DNA of 64,000 nt, taken from Hydractinia symbiolongicarpus (taxonomy: Eukaryota > Cnidaria > Hydrozoa > Anthoathecata > Hydractiniidae). Of the stretch, positions 33,001 to 42,249 are shown one piece after another. The notes under the pieces were generated by a model. The model was not told where the DNA came from and ran no database searches. It saw only the letters and a program-made list of their open reading frames with translations. The first letter of the stretch is position 1. Every line of letters starts with the position of its first letter. The stretch spans positions 21,091,001 through 21,155,000 of the forward strand of contig NC_079885.1 of the NCBI RefSeq assembly GCF_029227915.1, written 5' to 3'. The translations under genes and the position numbers were made by a program.

Positions 33001-35755
33001 TACCCTGCTGTAGTGCTTGCATTCGTAAGCGCATATTCAATAAGAAAAATTTTAAGTATGGATGACGCGCTACACGATTATCAGAACAATAATATATATG
33101 TTCGATGTATTCTTCAAAGTTAATTTTACTCAACCTTGGAACCGTTAAGTCACAATTTCCATTAATAAAAACAGTTGGGTATGCCATAGTAAAAAAACCA
33201 GGAGTTTTTAATTCTCGAATAGGCTGCTCTCGTGTATATTCCAAATTTGCATTCGCAATTGTGCCATGTTCAAGAGCTTGATTAACTGCATCCTCAGAGC
33301 CCAAGAGCTTCTGCAGTATTGTTCGCAACTCTTTGTCAGCATCTTTAGATTCAAGTGGACAAACTAAACCAGAACGGGTTATACTTTCATCATCTTGAGG
33401 TAAGTTTTCCAGAAATTGATTTTCAGCAGGACCCTTGTCTTCCTCTGGTATAATATTTGGCATTTCAACAACAGGCAAGCCAGGTAATTCAGAACGCATC
33501 TCTGGTAAATTTTGAATGCGGTCATATTTTATCGAAACATCCTTATAGTACTCATTCGGTAGGAACTGAAAGTAGCGTCCTTTTAAAGGTTTGTCAATGT
33601 GATCAGAGCCATTGTATAGATGTTCACTATTAGTATCTGGATATTCAGTGCCACCTTCTGGGTATCCAAAACACAGCCCTCGTAATGCATTTTCATCTTT
33701 ACCCCTTTGCACAGTATACTGTTGAACTGAATTTCGAGTTCCTTTTTTTTTAATAACCACTATTCCAACCTGAGATGGTAACGATGGCAATTCTTTAGCA
33801 ATTTGCATTCTCTGAGGAAAACTGATACAATGTCCTTTTGATGCAAGCATGCCATATCGCAGGAGGTGTATATTCATGATAACAGTGATACGACGAATCA
33901 ATGCTACTTCCAGTATGGTCAAATTTTGAAGATATGGTGGTACCGGTAAAAAATGCATATCGTTATGGCGGATGTTATCGTGTAATGGGCCCAAATCATC
34001 ATCATCAACTGACAGTATACCGGAAAATCTAGCAGGTGTTGTTACATTCTTTTTAAAACGACTAAGGCTCTCCCGATGACACCTGTCACACCTTTCATCG
34101 CTGAAAATTTTCCAAGGCTTTACCGTAATTGGTTTTGTTTCATTTTCTGCAGTAGGACTGATAGGGGGAGTAGCATGAAATACTGGCCGGGTTTCATGAC
34201 AAGTTTTACAGGTTGCCAAGCTATGTAACTTCTCACCTTCCTCAAACTGTATTACAGCTGCCACAACATCAGGATTTTGATGAATGGTGGAGGTTTCATT
34301 TCCATAAATTTGATCTTGGTCAGTGGTCTGGTTGTCTGTGACAATTGTAGGCACTGACTGTGTGGTTGGTAAATTATTCACCTGGTTGTGTGTAATAATT
34401 GGAAGTGTATTAGGTGGCGGGGCACATGTACGTTTACAGGCAGGTGGTTTTTTCAAATTAGCATTTTTCTGCTTATCCATGGCTGTTTTAGAAACGGTTT
34501 TTTTGCAGCTATAACTTATTCGCCTGTGTCTGTTTATTGTTTCGATACTTGTTTCATTAACTTTAGGTTCTTCGTATTTAATATTTAACTGAAGACACTT
34601 TAGCTTTAAAGCAGGTTCTTTATTATAATTTGGCTTGGGTTTAGGCTTGGATTTAGGTTTAACTCTTGTTGGTATTATAGCAGTAGACATATAAGATTTC
34701 ATTATTTTCTCTACTAGGAGGTCTTGATTTTGATTCAAAGTAGTAACTTTCTTTTCACCAGGTTTTTGATTGGTTATATTTTCAGGATATTTCGATGATA
34801 AACGAGGAATTTTTTTAGATGGACTAAGTGGCGTGGATGATGGAACAGAAGGATTGCTCACATTGTCATCAAAGACCAAGGATTGGTAGTGATTTTCATT
34901 AACCCTTCCAAGCAAAATAAAAGCACCAGCAGTGGTACCATCAGTCAATAGATGTGCCATTTGTTGTTCACCAGCAATATTATGTGTTTCATCATGAGTA
35001 GGACTAATAAGGGTATATGGGTGTATTGCAGTACTGGTATCAGATGTTATTAAAATGTTGACACCCAGCATTATTGAAGCAGCTCGTATAAAAATTTCTA
35101 CAACATCAACAGTAGACCTTGACTGAATTTGTAAGTCGCGTTCCCACTCTTCAGGACTTATTGATAAAAAGTCTCTGTTATTTTGAAAAATGCTTAAGTT
35201 ACTATTTTTGCGAACAAATTTGACCACGGCTGCTCGTAGTTGGAGGTGATTTTGAAAGTGTAGTTCAGGGGAGACAATTTGTCTGATCTCAGGACGATTA
35301 AGTTGTTGTACTACTGCTCTATAAAAGCAGTTGCCATCCCCTATTGTCAATTCTCGATATGTTATATTTGACAGACCAATTCTTCTAGCATAAGCAACTA
35401 TATGATCAGCAGAATTTGGCTGATTTAGAAGATGGGTGGCATAAGATTCCTGTAGCAATATTTGGAAGTCAATATCGTTGTTATTAAAGGGTCCAGGATT
35501 GCTTTCAACGTCACCAGATAACAATAACATTAATTTCAAATATGCAAGATTGATATTACAGCTGAGACAACACATGAAAATTACTGAAATAAAAAGTTTC
35601 AAAAAACTATTGAAGTTGTTATTATCCACCTTGTCAAAAAGCATTTCTGCATGGTTGTGCAAATTCATTGTTTCATTTTTAATATTTTTGGAGTGGCTAG
35701 CAGCTACATTATAAAAGGAACCGATAGTGGCACGATATGCTTGGACAGATATCAT
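30050..35755 (-). CDS. Helitron protein: 2A-like leader, OTU protease, HUH Rep, Pif1-like helicase
   Basis: A 1901-codon open frame. Residues 1-88 form a leader with a hydrophobic stretch and end in a 2A-like motif (GDVESNPGP, 81-89). OTU cysteine protease follows: GDGNCFYRAV (D140, C143) and NENHYQSLVF (H289). Next are a basic linker (about 330-480), paired Cys (CKTCHETRP, CDRCHRESL), the Helitron N-domain (LPVPPYLQNLTILEVALIRR), a Rep endonuclease with HUH motif EIHGHAII near residue 1081 and two Tyr in KYIAGYACKG near 1305, then the helicase with Walker A GTAGVGKTF near 1670, APTGAAS and FFGDLGQLGPI. Rep nicks and joins DNA in rolling-circle transposition. The frame is intact until residue 1901 but the helicase C-terminus lies beyond a frameshift. 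OTU-bearing Helitron-like elements are known; a 2A leader on one is not something I recall. Confidence 0.9.
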   Translation of the reverse strand: MISVQAYRATIGSFYNVAASHSKNIKNETMNLHNHAEMLFDKVDNNNFNSFLKLFISVIFMCCLSCNINLAYLKLMLLLSGDVESNPGPFNNNDIDFQILLQESYATHLLNQPNSADHIVAYARRIGLSNITYRELTIGDGNCFYRAVVQQLNRPEIRQIVSPELHFQNHLQLRAAVVKFVRKNSNLSIFQNNRDFLSISPEEWERDLQIQSRSTVDVVEIFIRAASIMLGVNILITSDTSTAIHPYTLISPTHDETHNIAGEQQMAHLLTDGTTAGAFILLGRVNENHYQSLVFDDNVSNPSVPSSTPLSPSKKIPRLSSKYPENITNQKPGEKKVTTLNQNQDLLVEKIMKSYMSTAIIPTRVKPKSKPKPKPNYNKEPALKLKCLQLNIKYEEPKVNETSIETINRHRRISYSCKKTVSKTAMDKQKNANLKKPPACKRTCAPPPNTLPIITHNQVNNLPTTQSVPTIVTDNQTTDQDQIYGNETSTIHQNPDVVAAVIQFEEGEKLHSLATCKTCHETRPVFHATPPISPTAENETKPITVKPWKIFSDERCDRCHRESLSRFKKNVTTPARFSGILSVDDDDLGPLHDNIRHNDMHFLPVPPYLQNLTILEVALIRRITVIMNIHLLRYGMLASKGHCISFPQRMQIAKELPSLPSQVGIVVIKKKGTRNSVQQYTVQRGKDENALRGLCFGYPEGGTEYPDTNSEHLYNGSDHIDKPLKGRYFQFLPNEYYKDVSIKYDRIQNLPEMRSELPGLPVVEMPNIIPEEDKGPAENQFLENLPQDDESITRSGLVCPLESKDADKELRTILQKLLGSEDAVNQALEHGTIANANLEYTREQPIRELKTPGFFTMAYPTVFINGNCDLTVPRLSKINFEEYIEHIYYCSDNRVARHPYLKFFLLNMRLRMQALQQGSFLVSQQLNDAHLTIAELRDNLQNDDDSVPRKIISIGKNLVNTDPYWRDQKKKVDALLFFRRKEFGDLPGYFDTNSCAEFHWKPLHELLIKYHALINNLNEDTVRQQMENDSKFKREMILQNLHIVTQYFDARTINYFATVNKKVFQYNDSWGRYEFAKGRGEIHGHAIISSSKHAQKVKTIMDGLSNDVPDSQASQTAAQELQNWLQTTNEDSDDIFSPIITSLHPAGGNEIINTSGIKTGVPNKNQWPTPEGSQAPPDHNPLAQELADVANHEGGIREQHTYLVNRIGLHNCNSSCLRYRRKNNKEKDTAPKKYCRFHFGDLDPQTKKTSGKEIHPFHAVITKGEHPRYEGPRNHPRLMMHVKTRLLSWLANCDSQVIIDQDLLALQKYIAGYACKGAASTEDLVHVYRHLIENTADGSTVKNLAQRLLQKIAGLVDVPGAAADFINSGGRLTRCTRNFRYIGISGFRALDTSGEDGTVTKNSTLDKYLSDKRRETEPEISLWNWSKKCNCTCKVDHVPVFTGISTKPVWPVTEDYAKAMLVIFSVGTWHNTEELKGQHESFAAALASFVQTENYPPILIDALKEAKQSFDKKSERKQSHTRVINNETDNQSSCQSSQYTDASSQSSQNSVIAQMNIGRAIMRDIARHHVADINEPDVQQVLPNGGPTFDWNNYAIQSFGSQWPINADTWLQSISEEAERNELQLADDFTLPQINILNANELQRTVIGINLQHLLHVAKGTLPTGTQPLRLLIQGTAGVGKTFIITALTRIVRRIFKRNSAVMNLAPTGAASVLIPNGRTIHSMTPPPHKLKKDKNLNSVQLSDYPLGDVSLRKLRKYTGMHENNELKLFQLNIDERSMQSKLLVAWCSQRLCEATGDFDNYYGGVPAVNFFGDLGQLGPIRALDLHQPPKHDDSTINFAGYAIYRSFQDVIVLTETMRQGPDQLALLQRLLRIRNGSITQQDWQDINSRYEDALPQTEKM
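35489..35545 (-). other. 2A-like ribosome-skipping peptide
   Basis: The codons read LKLMLLLSGDVESNPGP. The consensus D-V/I-E-x-N-P-G-P is complete, and the preceding Leu-rich helix matches the context seen in 2A of viruses and of some CR1/L2-type retrotransposons. Translation should skip between Gly88 and Pro89, releasing the hydrophobic leader from the OTU-Rep-helicase protein. Confidence 0.75.
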
Positions 35756-36740
35756 GATTAATTTGTCTTGATTGCTCTACGATGCTACAATTGACTACAA
35801 TGTGCACAATTTCTATGATGCTACGGTTGCTTCCTAGCTGCAGTTAGAACCTAAATCAGATATAAACAGAAGTATATCTTTTTCCTTGCCGACTGTGGCA
35901 ATGTAGTTATAGTCCTTGAATCAAAATACAGGACAGAGCAGGGGACAAAAAATAAGATATAAACAGTAAGCTACAACTACTACGATATAGCTATCTAGCT
36001 AGCTATATAATAGTACGCCAAAATGCAGGGACACAGCTGGGGACAAAAAATCAAATATAAAGATGCACCTAGCTGCAGTTTACACCTAGCTGAATGTGTT
36101 TTGTTTACTAACACAAAAGAGACGGACAAAATTATCAAATAATACTTATCCAATAATCCAGAAAGTATCAATTTCGTTCCAGCAAACAAACACAACACAC
36201 TCCGGTAAACTTCCAGAGGGTTTGAAAAAAGTGGCGCCAGAAAAGTATATTTCCGTCGCCTAAACCACGTGTTCTATTTTATCCAATTAAAGCAAAGAAT
36301 TTTTGTGTTTGGAAAAATCTACGTGATCCATTTTGTCCAATCAATCGATGGAAAAAATGTTTGTTTTTGTAAAAACTATTTATAGTAGCAAATAGCAAAT
36401 TTGCAGTTTGTTCAGGCGCAATATTTTACGGGCTAATGACATTACTTTTTTTTTATAATCTGACCAATCAGAAACTGCTGAGATGTAAATAAACATGATA
36501 TCCGGCGTCCGTGTGCCTACAGTTTTAATCCTATAGCTAGGCATTCCTAATCAGGGCAAAATTTGTTGACTCAGTATAATATGTGTAGCCAAAAGATATG
36601 AGCCTGTCAAGAACAATTCTTTTTTTTCAGCTACTTTTATACTAGCCAGCTAATTTAGTTTTATGCTCACTAACTTTAGTTAGGAAGCTAATGGTCTTTT
36701 TACATGTCTTTGCATTAGTTAGGACACGTAAGTGCTGGCA
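35756..36740. other. Helitron upstream region
   Basis: Non-coding. Includes CCAAT-type boxes (ATCCAATTAAAG near 36280, GTCCAATCAATCG near 36338), CACGTG near 36266, and a copied scrap of the Helitron coding region at about 35895-35932. The Helitron 5' end should be in this stretch, but I cannot place it with confidence. Confidence 0.4.
35893..35932 (-). repeat. Duplicated 40-bp piece of the Helitron Rep coding sequence
   Basis: GACTGTGGCAATGTAGTTATAGTCC... here matches GACTGTGGCAAAGTAATTTATAG... at about 32579-32618 within the open frame, with a few substitutions and one gap. Same relative orientation. Confidence 0.65.
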
Positions 36741-37388
36741 AGGCAAAGGAACGGCAGGGTAGGGGCAGCCACCCTAATAGAAACTCTTCTCCCATACAAC
36801 TCAAAGATTACGTATACTCAATATGTCTAAGCTATGTATCATATTAGTCTAGGAGTAGAGAACATATTGAGGTACAAATAGTTCAAGTTCAATACCTAAA
36901 AAATGGCATTAAATTTGTTACAAGATCAATATAGAGTGAATCATCTTAGCAGAATTATGTGCCAATATATAGAATTTAAACAATTGGCCATAATGACAAA
37001 AAAATCATGTATATATTGATAAATTTGAGATTAAAAGTCAACTTGGTTCAAATGAATTTGAGAATATGGATTTTTACTAACTCTAACAACATTAAAAAGT
37101 CAAGGTAGAGAAATGATTAGAGAAGTCAACTAGAAAAGCATTATTTTTTAGTAAAAAAGTCTTTTTTGCTTTCTTGTGCCTACCAGGTTCATCAACACAA
37201 AACTTTTTAACAAAAAGTGACAGATCTATTACAAAAACAAAGCATTTATGGGCTCTATAAATTAAAGTGATGAATGTATGTAACTCCCCCCTCTACAACT
37301 CAAAGATTACCTATTATACTCAATATATAGCTAATATCATATATGAATACCTGGTTGTTGTAGGTGCAAGATAATTATGTTTTTCCTA
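36741..37388. other. Non-coding; short repeated pieces
   Basis: ACAACTCAAAGATTAC followed by TATACTCAATAT occurs near 36797 and again near 37296, so part of this stretch is a diverged dispersed repeat. A minisatellite-like patch sits at 36735-36770. No coding frame. Confidence 0.4.
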
Positions 37389-37456
37389 GCCCTGTCCAGG
37401 ATTTGAACCTGAATCTCTCATTTGCATGAGTGTCATAGCCATTAGACCAGCAGGGC
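37389..37456 (-). tRNA. tRNA-like pseudogene or tRNA-derived SINE head
   Basis: The minus strand reads GCCCTGCTGGTCTAATGGCT at its 5' end and GGTTCAAATCC in the T-arm, matching pol III A-box (TGGTCTAATGG) and B-box patterns. Acceptor halves GCCCTG and CAGGGC pair over six bases; the seventh position is C-A. The anticodon arm does not fold into a standard 5-bp stem with a 7-base loop (CTCA-TGCAAA-TGAG pairs with a 6-base loop), so the identity cannot be read; GCA (Cys) is a weak possibility. Confidence 0.5.
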
Positions 37457-39226
37457 ATAAATATATATATATACGAAACTTTACAGGTGAATATTATATA
37501 CACTTAGGAATTTACAGCACACAGCCTAGTTAATTAACCTTTTGAGAAATGCTGGTCAAGTAACTGTGTTAAACGCTTGGTGGACCAATTAATATAAATT
37601 GTAAACTGCGCCTTAGTACAAGTTTTCATGACATTAGAATAAAAAGTTCTTATTCCAAACTGAACAGAAACTTCAAAAGTATAGCAATAAATTAGGCTAG
37701 CTTGGTACCTAGCTAGAGCTGGACTTAAACATGATATCCAGCATTGGTGTAAAGTTTAGGTCAAGTTACAGAAAAAGAAATTATATATCAAGACATTATT
37801 TGTATATATACATATAAGGAAATTAAATAAGAAATATATATATAATGAATATATTTGAAGATTTTCAGAATTTAAAAAGCCTCAGTAATATATTGAAATA
37901 ATTTTCGTTTCTGTAACTTGAGCCGCATGATGTATGCTCACCGGCAGGGTTAAAAAAGTTTATTTCCAGATGTGTGTACAATATATATAGCTAGCTACAA
38001 TCGTCCACGAAAAGATGGCTCTCCCATTTCCCCTCAATGTTAAAAACTGCCCTTTAATGGCTAAGCAACGTAAACAATTGCATGTGACATACCTTTATAT
38101 AAACATTGATCATGAGTGAGAACATAACACACTATCTGCAAAATATCTAGCTAGCTATGTTCTTTTGCTGACTTTGCTAAACTTTTTGGTTCTTGATCTT
38201 TGGTATAAAATTGCCAAAGACAACAAATTGTATGGACGATTGTAGCTAGAACCAGCTATGTGATGGGGCATTCCTACGCTACAGTGTAGAATTATCTCAC
38301 TCACTGTGTAGAATATGTAAAGCTAGCTAGCTATAGCTAGAAAATCTGTCTGAAAGAATATTTCTATTAGCAAGCTATTTTGCTGATTTAATGCCAGCTA
38401 AAATAGCTAATTTTATGCTAGATACATTGGTAGTTTTACCCCAACTAAGTAGTTAATTTTATGCTAGCCTTGTAGCTAGTTTTGTGCTAACCATAGGTAC
38501 TGTTTGCTCTTTTTTATACTATCTAGCTAGCTATATGCTATCTAAGTTCTATTATTATTCTATCTAAATCTGTAGTTTTAAGCTAGCTAGCTTTAGGTGT
38601 GAGTGAGAATAAGAATGGGTTCATTACATGTAAAAATAGTGATATACTAGCGAGCTAAACATACCCTTTCTTCGTTTTCTTGAAAATAACCTTCCAGAAG
38701 TTTGGATATATCTTAGATTAACGAAAGTTTGAGTTTGAGGCGCTATGTTATCCGAGAAAAAGTCACGTGATATTAGTCAAAGTGACTTATGAATCACGTG
38801 GTTAGAACTAACTTAGTCTCAACTGGAAGTTCCCGCTAGGAGATCTTTAAATAAACAAAAGCACTCCATCGCCGTATATACTCGCTCAATCTGAAATTTA
38901 CGAAAAAAATAACCAGAAAAATTACGGGGCAACCCAGTCGAAAAACGTCCTACGAAAATTTAAATTTTGATGTATACGTGCGGAAATCCTATACACTTTC
39001 CTCCGTCCCTTATATTTGGCTTATTTAATGAGGAAATGGGCTCCGCTACGCTCCGTGCGCTGGCGCGCACTCCGCTTTTCTCCGCAAAAATAAAACCGAA
39101 AAACAAATAAAAAAGTTACGCAAGCATAGAGCTACAACACAACTGCGTATGGAGAGGGATTATGTCCGCATAATTGATAGGTTTTCACTACACTGTCCTA
39201 TCAATCAATTATTCAAAAATTAATAA
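37457..39226. other. Non-coding, CTAG/AGCTAGCT-rich simple sequence
   Basis: Repeated short blocks CTAGCTAG and TAGCTAGCTA appear near 37988, 38150, 38322, 38520 and 38580. E-box-like CACGTGA sites lie near 38763 and 38797. From about 39025 a GC-rich patch repeats CTCCG (GCTCCGCTACGCTCCGTGCG). No frame with a recognised product. Confidence 0.45.
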
Positions 39227-39355
39227 TGAGGTGACAAAACAGCAGGCTGTAATGATAATACTTCTGTAAAGACAGGTTGTCATGGCTATGTAGAGGTTGT
39301 ACCCTCTAAAGAACCAATGGACCAGCCTGACAACAGGACCAGCTTGTCGTAATTG
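39227..39355 (-). repeat. Terminal fragment of an RLE/USP element in reverse orientation
   Basis: TGAGGTGACAAAACAGCAGG with palindrome ACAGC-AG-GCTGT, then AATGATAATACTTC, GTAGAGGTTGTACCCTC and two CCAGCCTG/CCAGCTTG blocks. The order matches the reverse complement of the end at 61500-61635, so this is a piece of a 3' module pointing left, just before copy A. Confidence 0.65.
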
Positions 39356-39483
39356 AGGTTTTATGCTACTAAGATCGAAAAATTAGCACAAAAAAAATGT
39401 AATTCCATTTAGATCTGTTAAAAGCATAGTCATAATAAAAAAGGTAGTTGTTTGGACTTCTTGCTTAGTATTTCGGTTATTTG

Positions 39484-41508
39484 TTGCAATTTTTGCTATG
39501 CCTGGCGAAAATTTTGCTATATTTGGATGCCCTACTACTCAATTCTTGTTTACATCACTACTCAAAATAGCTGGCTTAGGGCTCTTAGACCACAAGAAAA
39601 TACCATCAAAAGGCACTTATGCTTACCGAAAGCTTGTTTCCAATATCATTGAAGAAAATGAAGAAGATATTTACCATGCCAGAGCTGTACAGTTGCATTT
39701 GCAAGGCAATTGGACGAAATGGTGCTCTTATGTGAAAATGATTTATCTTGGAGAACAATTCTTTCACTGCCACAATGTCTAACTTCCTTTTGTATAGGGG
39801 CAACCTACGACACCCTTCCCTCTCCAACCAAGCTTGTGAGATGGGGAATTGAGAAAGACAAAAGTTGCATTCTGTGCAGGAAACCATCCTCAAATGTCAC
39901 ATATTGGGTGGCTGTAGGACCTCCCTTACGCAGGGTAGATACACATACCGTCATGACTCGGTTTTAATAGTTTTGGTTAAGGCATTAAAAGAGTTTTTGG
40001 TATCATATGAACCTCTTAAGGTTTCCAAGTGCAACAAAATTAATTTCATTCCGGCCGGTCAATCACCATCTAAGAAGAAGCATACAAAATGTCCAGGCCT
40101 TCTTTACCTTGCTTCCGATTGGAAAATACTGTCAGATTTAGATTCCGTTTTAGTTGTTCCACCATACATTGCAATAACACAACTACGCCCAGACGTGTTA
40201 TTAATATCCAGTTCTTCCAAAACTGTAATTATGTTAGAACTGACTTGTCCATGTGAAGAGAACACGGAATATTGGCACAAACGAAAGCTTAGCAAATATT
40301 CTTCACTTTGTTATGCTATGAAAAACAATGGATGGATCGTGCATTTCTTTGTTATTGAGGATGGTGCAAGGGGTTTCTGTTCAGAATCAGTAAGGACCTG
40401 TTTTCGTCGCCTTGGTTTCCCTAACAAGCCTTTACGTTCCCTATTAAGATCCCTAACTTTCACCTCCATGAGTGCTTCTTTTTACATCTGGATGTCTCAA
40501 AATTCTACCACTTGGGTTGAGCCTGAAAAGGCCCCAATCATTCCTGAAGTTTCTTCTGTTACAAATATGGAATGTAAGAAAACCCCTGAGAAATCTTCCG
40601 CAAATCACACAACATCTTGTAAAGTCAAAAAACCCGATAAACTTGCTACAAGGTCGTCCAAAACAACAGTCGCAATGCCATCTAACCCTGATTTTAGGAA
40701 TAGTGGTCTAAAAAACTTGGGAAACACATGTTATGCAAACTCCATCTTACAATGTTTTTATAACCTTCCAAAAGTTAAAGAAGCCATTTCTGTCAGCAAA
40801 ACAACCTCAAAGTTAGGCGAAGCATTTGTAGGTGTTCTTCAATGTTTGGCTGTTTCTAGAAGTCCAGTTGATCCCTCCCATTTTTTGCGTGCTATGAAAC
40901 ATCATATCTCAGCTGCGAAGGGAAGTGCATTTAATATCTTTGCTCAGCACGACGTCCCCGAGGTTCTTGAATATCTCCTACCTGGTCTGTCATTAGACTT
41001 GCCATTTCTTGGAAGTCTTTTTAGTATTGGCATCAAGACATCAACCACTTGCAATTCATGTCATATTACCAGCTCCTCAGAAGTTATAGCACCATGCATC
41101 CAACTTTCTCTGCACCCTACGTTACAATCTTCCTTAGATAATTTCTTCGAAAGTGAGGAGTTGTCAGACAGCAATGCCTACTTCTGCCATGTTTGCAACG
41201 CTCATCAAACTGCTCTAGTTGAAAAAGGGGTAGTGTCGTGCGGTTCCCATCTCATTTTACAGCTAAAACGTTTTGCCAGTGCCAACGGCCTTGTGTCAAA
41301 AATTGCCTCTTGTATTACTGCTTACCCTGGTACCCTTTCCATAACTTTAACCGTAGATGGAGAAGTAAAATTTCGTAAAAATTTTCAATTAATGGCTATT
41401 ATCAACCATTGCGGCAACCTAAATAATGGTCACTACACAACCATAGCCTTCGACCGCCTTATTAACAGTCACGAGTCATATGTTTTCTTTTTAGAAGAGC
41501 TGAAATAA
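39484..41508 (+). pseudogene. RLE retrotransposon C-terminal region fused to a USP deubiquitinase (copy A)
   Basis: From about 39560 (LGLLDHKKIPSKGTYAYRKL) the sequence matches the region downstream of the RT in copies C and D. It contains a CCHC motif (CILCRKPSS...HILGGC, 39860-39930, one frameshift inside) and a restriction-like endonuclease core (TQLRPDVLLIS, MLELTCPCEEN near 40200-40260), as in NeSL/R2-type retrotransposons. The last open frame (39865-41508, 547 codons) continues into a C19 ubiquitin-specific protease: Cys box LKNLGNTCYANSILQCF with C289, AQHDVPEVLEYLL, zinc ribbon CNSC...CHVC, HLILQLKRF, and His box INHCGNLNNGHYT with H523. The final acidic-residue segment is shortened. 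Endonuclease and protease are in one frame, so the fusion is real. The RT is missing upstream (5' truncation). Confidence 0.85.
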
Positions 41509-42160
41509 GAATATTTTAACCGGAATGAGTCAGCAAGGGGGCTTGACTACACTCAGTCTTGTCTTTGGAGAGTGACGACTCCACTTATTACCCCAGTCAA
41601 AAATAAAACAAAATCAAATAAAAATTAAGTTAGCAAGGGGGTTTGATCATACTAGGTCTTGTCTTTGGAGAGTGACGACTCCACTTATTACCCCAGTTAA
41701 AAAAAAAAAAATAAATAAAAAAAAAAATATTAGCAGGGGGGTTTGATCACACATGATCTTGTCTTTGGAGAGTAACGACTCCACTTATTACCTGAGTTAA
41801 AAACAAAGAATAGCACAGTTGAACAGAAAGTGGTCAAAGTTAATTTTAGGAAGATAGGGATGTCTAGTTTCTGCTGATGACCGTCCGCGGACCTCTTCGT
41901 GGTGACCCAGCTAGACATCCAGGGTACTTAGGTTCAGAAATATGGGTCGAAACCTACCTGCCCTTGGTTAAAGTTCTGTTCATCTTTTCAAATGTGTTGT
42001 GTCCTTTTTATTTTTTTTTTATATATTTTTTTTAATTCCTTGTAAAAAGGGAGAATTGTGCTTTTAGAGTCATATTCTCTAGAGGAGTACAACCTCTAGC
42101 TTGTTTCCAAAGACGTAACAGGTTGAGTTCATCATTGCGGTGGCTTGCCACCTCTTTGTA
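41509..42160 (+). repeat. 3' module of RT-USP element copy A, with three 100-bp units
   Basis: Starts 10-20 bases after the USP stop codon. Units begin GTCAGCAAGGGGGCTTGA (41527), TTAGCAAGGGGGTTTGATC (41630) and TTAGCAGGGGGGTTTGATC (41729); each contains TCTTGTCTTTGGAGAGTRAC and GACTCCACTTATTACC. A unique segment follows (GGGATGTCTAGTTTCTGC, GGGTCGAAACCTACCTGCCC) and then the palindrome GGTGGCTTGCCACC ending at 42154 before TTTGTAAATTATTTTC. TGGAG...CTCCA and CAAG-GGGG-CTTG can pair. This is the non-coding 3' end that the element's RT would be expected to recognise. Confidence 0.8.
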
Positions 42161-42249
42161 AATTATTTTCCTATGTTATTCCCAGAAAGTTTAATTTTTA
42201 GACATTTCAACAAAAATCATCAAGTTAATTCTTCACCCAGATCAATATT

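Noticed and set aside
37389-37456. Functional tRNA gene
   Set aside because: One acceptor mismatch and an anticodon arm that does not fold to standard size.
39227-42154. RT-USP copy A as a DNA transposon bounded by terminal inverted repeats
   Set aside because: The left block is the reverse of the family's 3' end, but 3' modules also occur alone in both orientations (955, 14451, 53735, 55290). It is simpler that a left-facing 3' fragment happens to lie before copy A. No target duplication was found.
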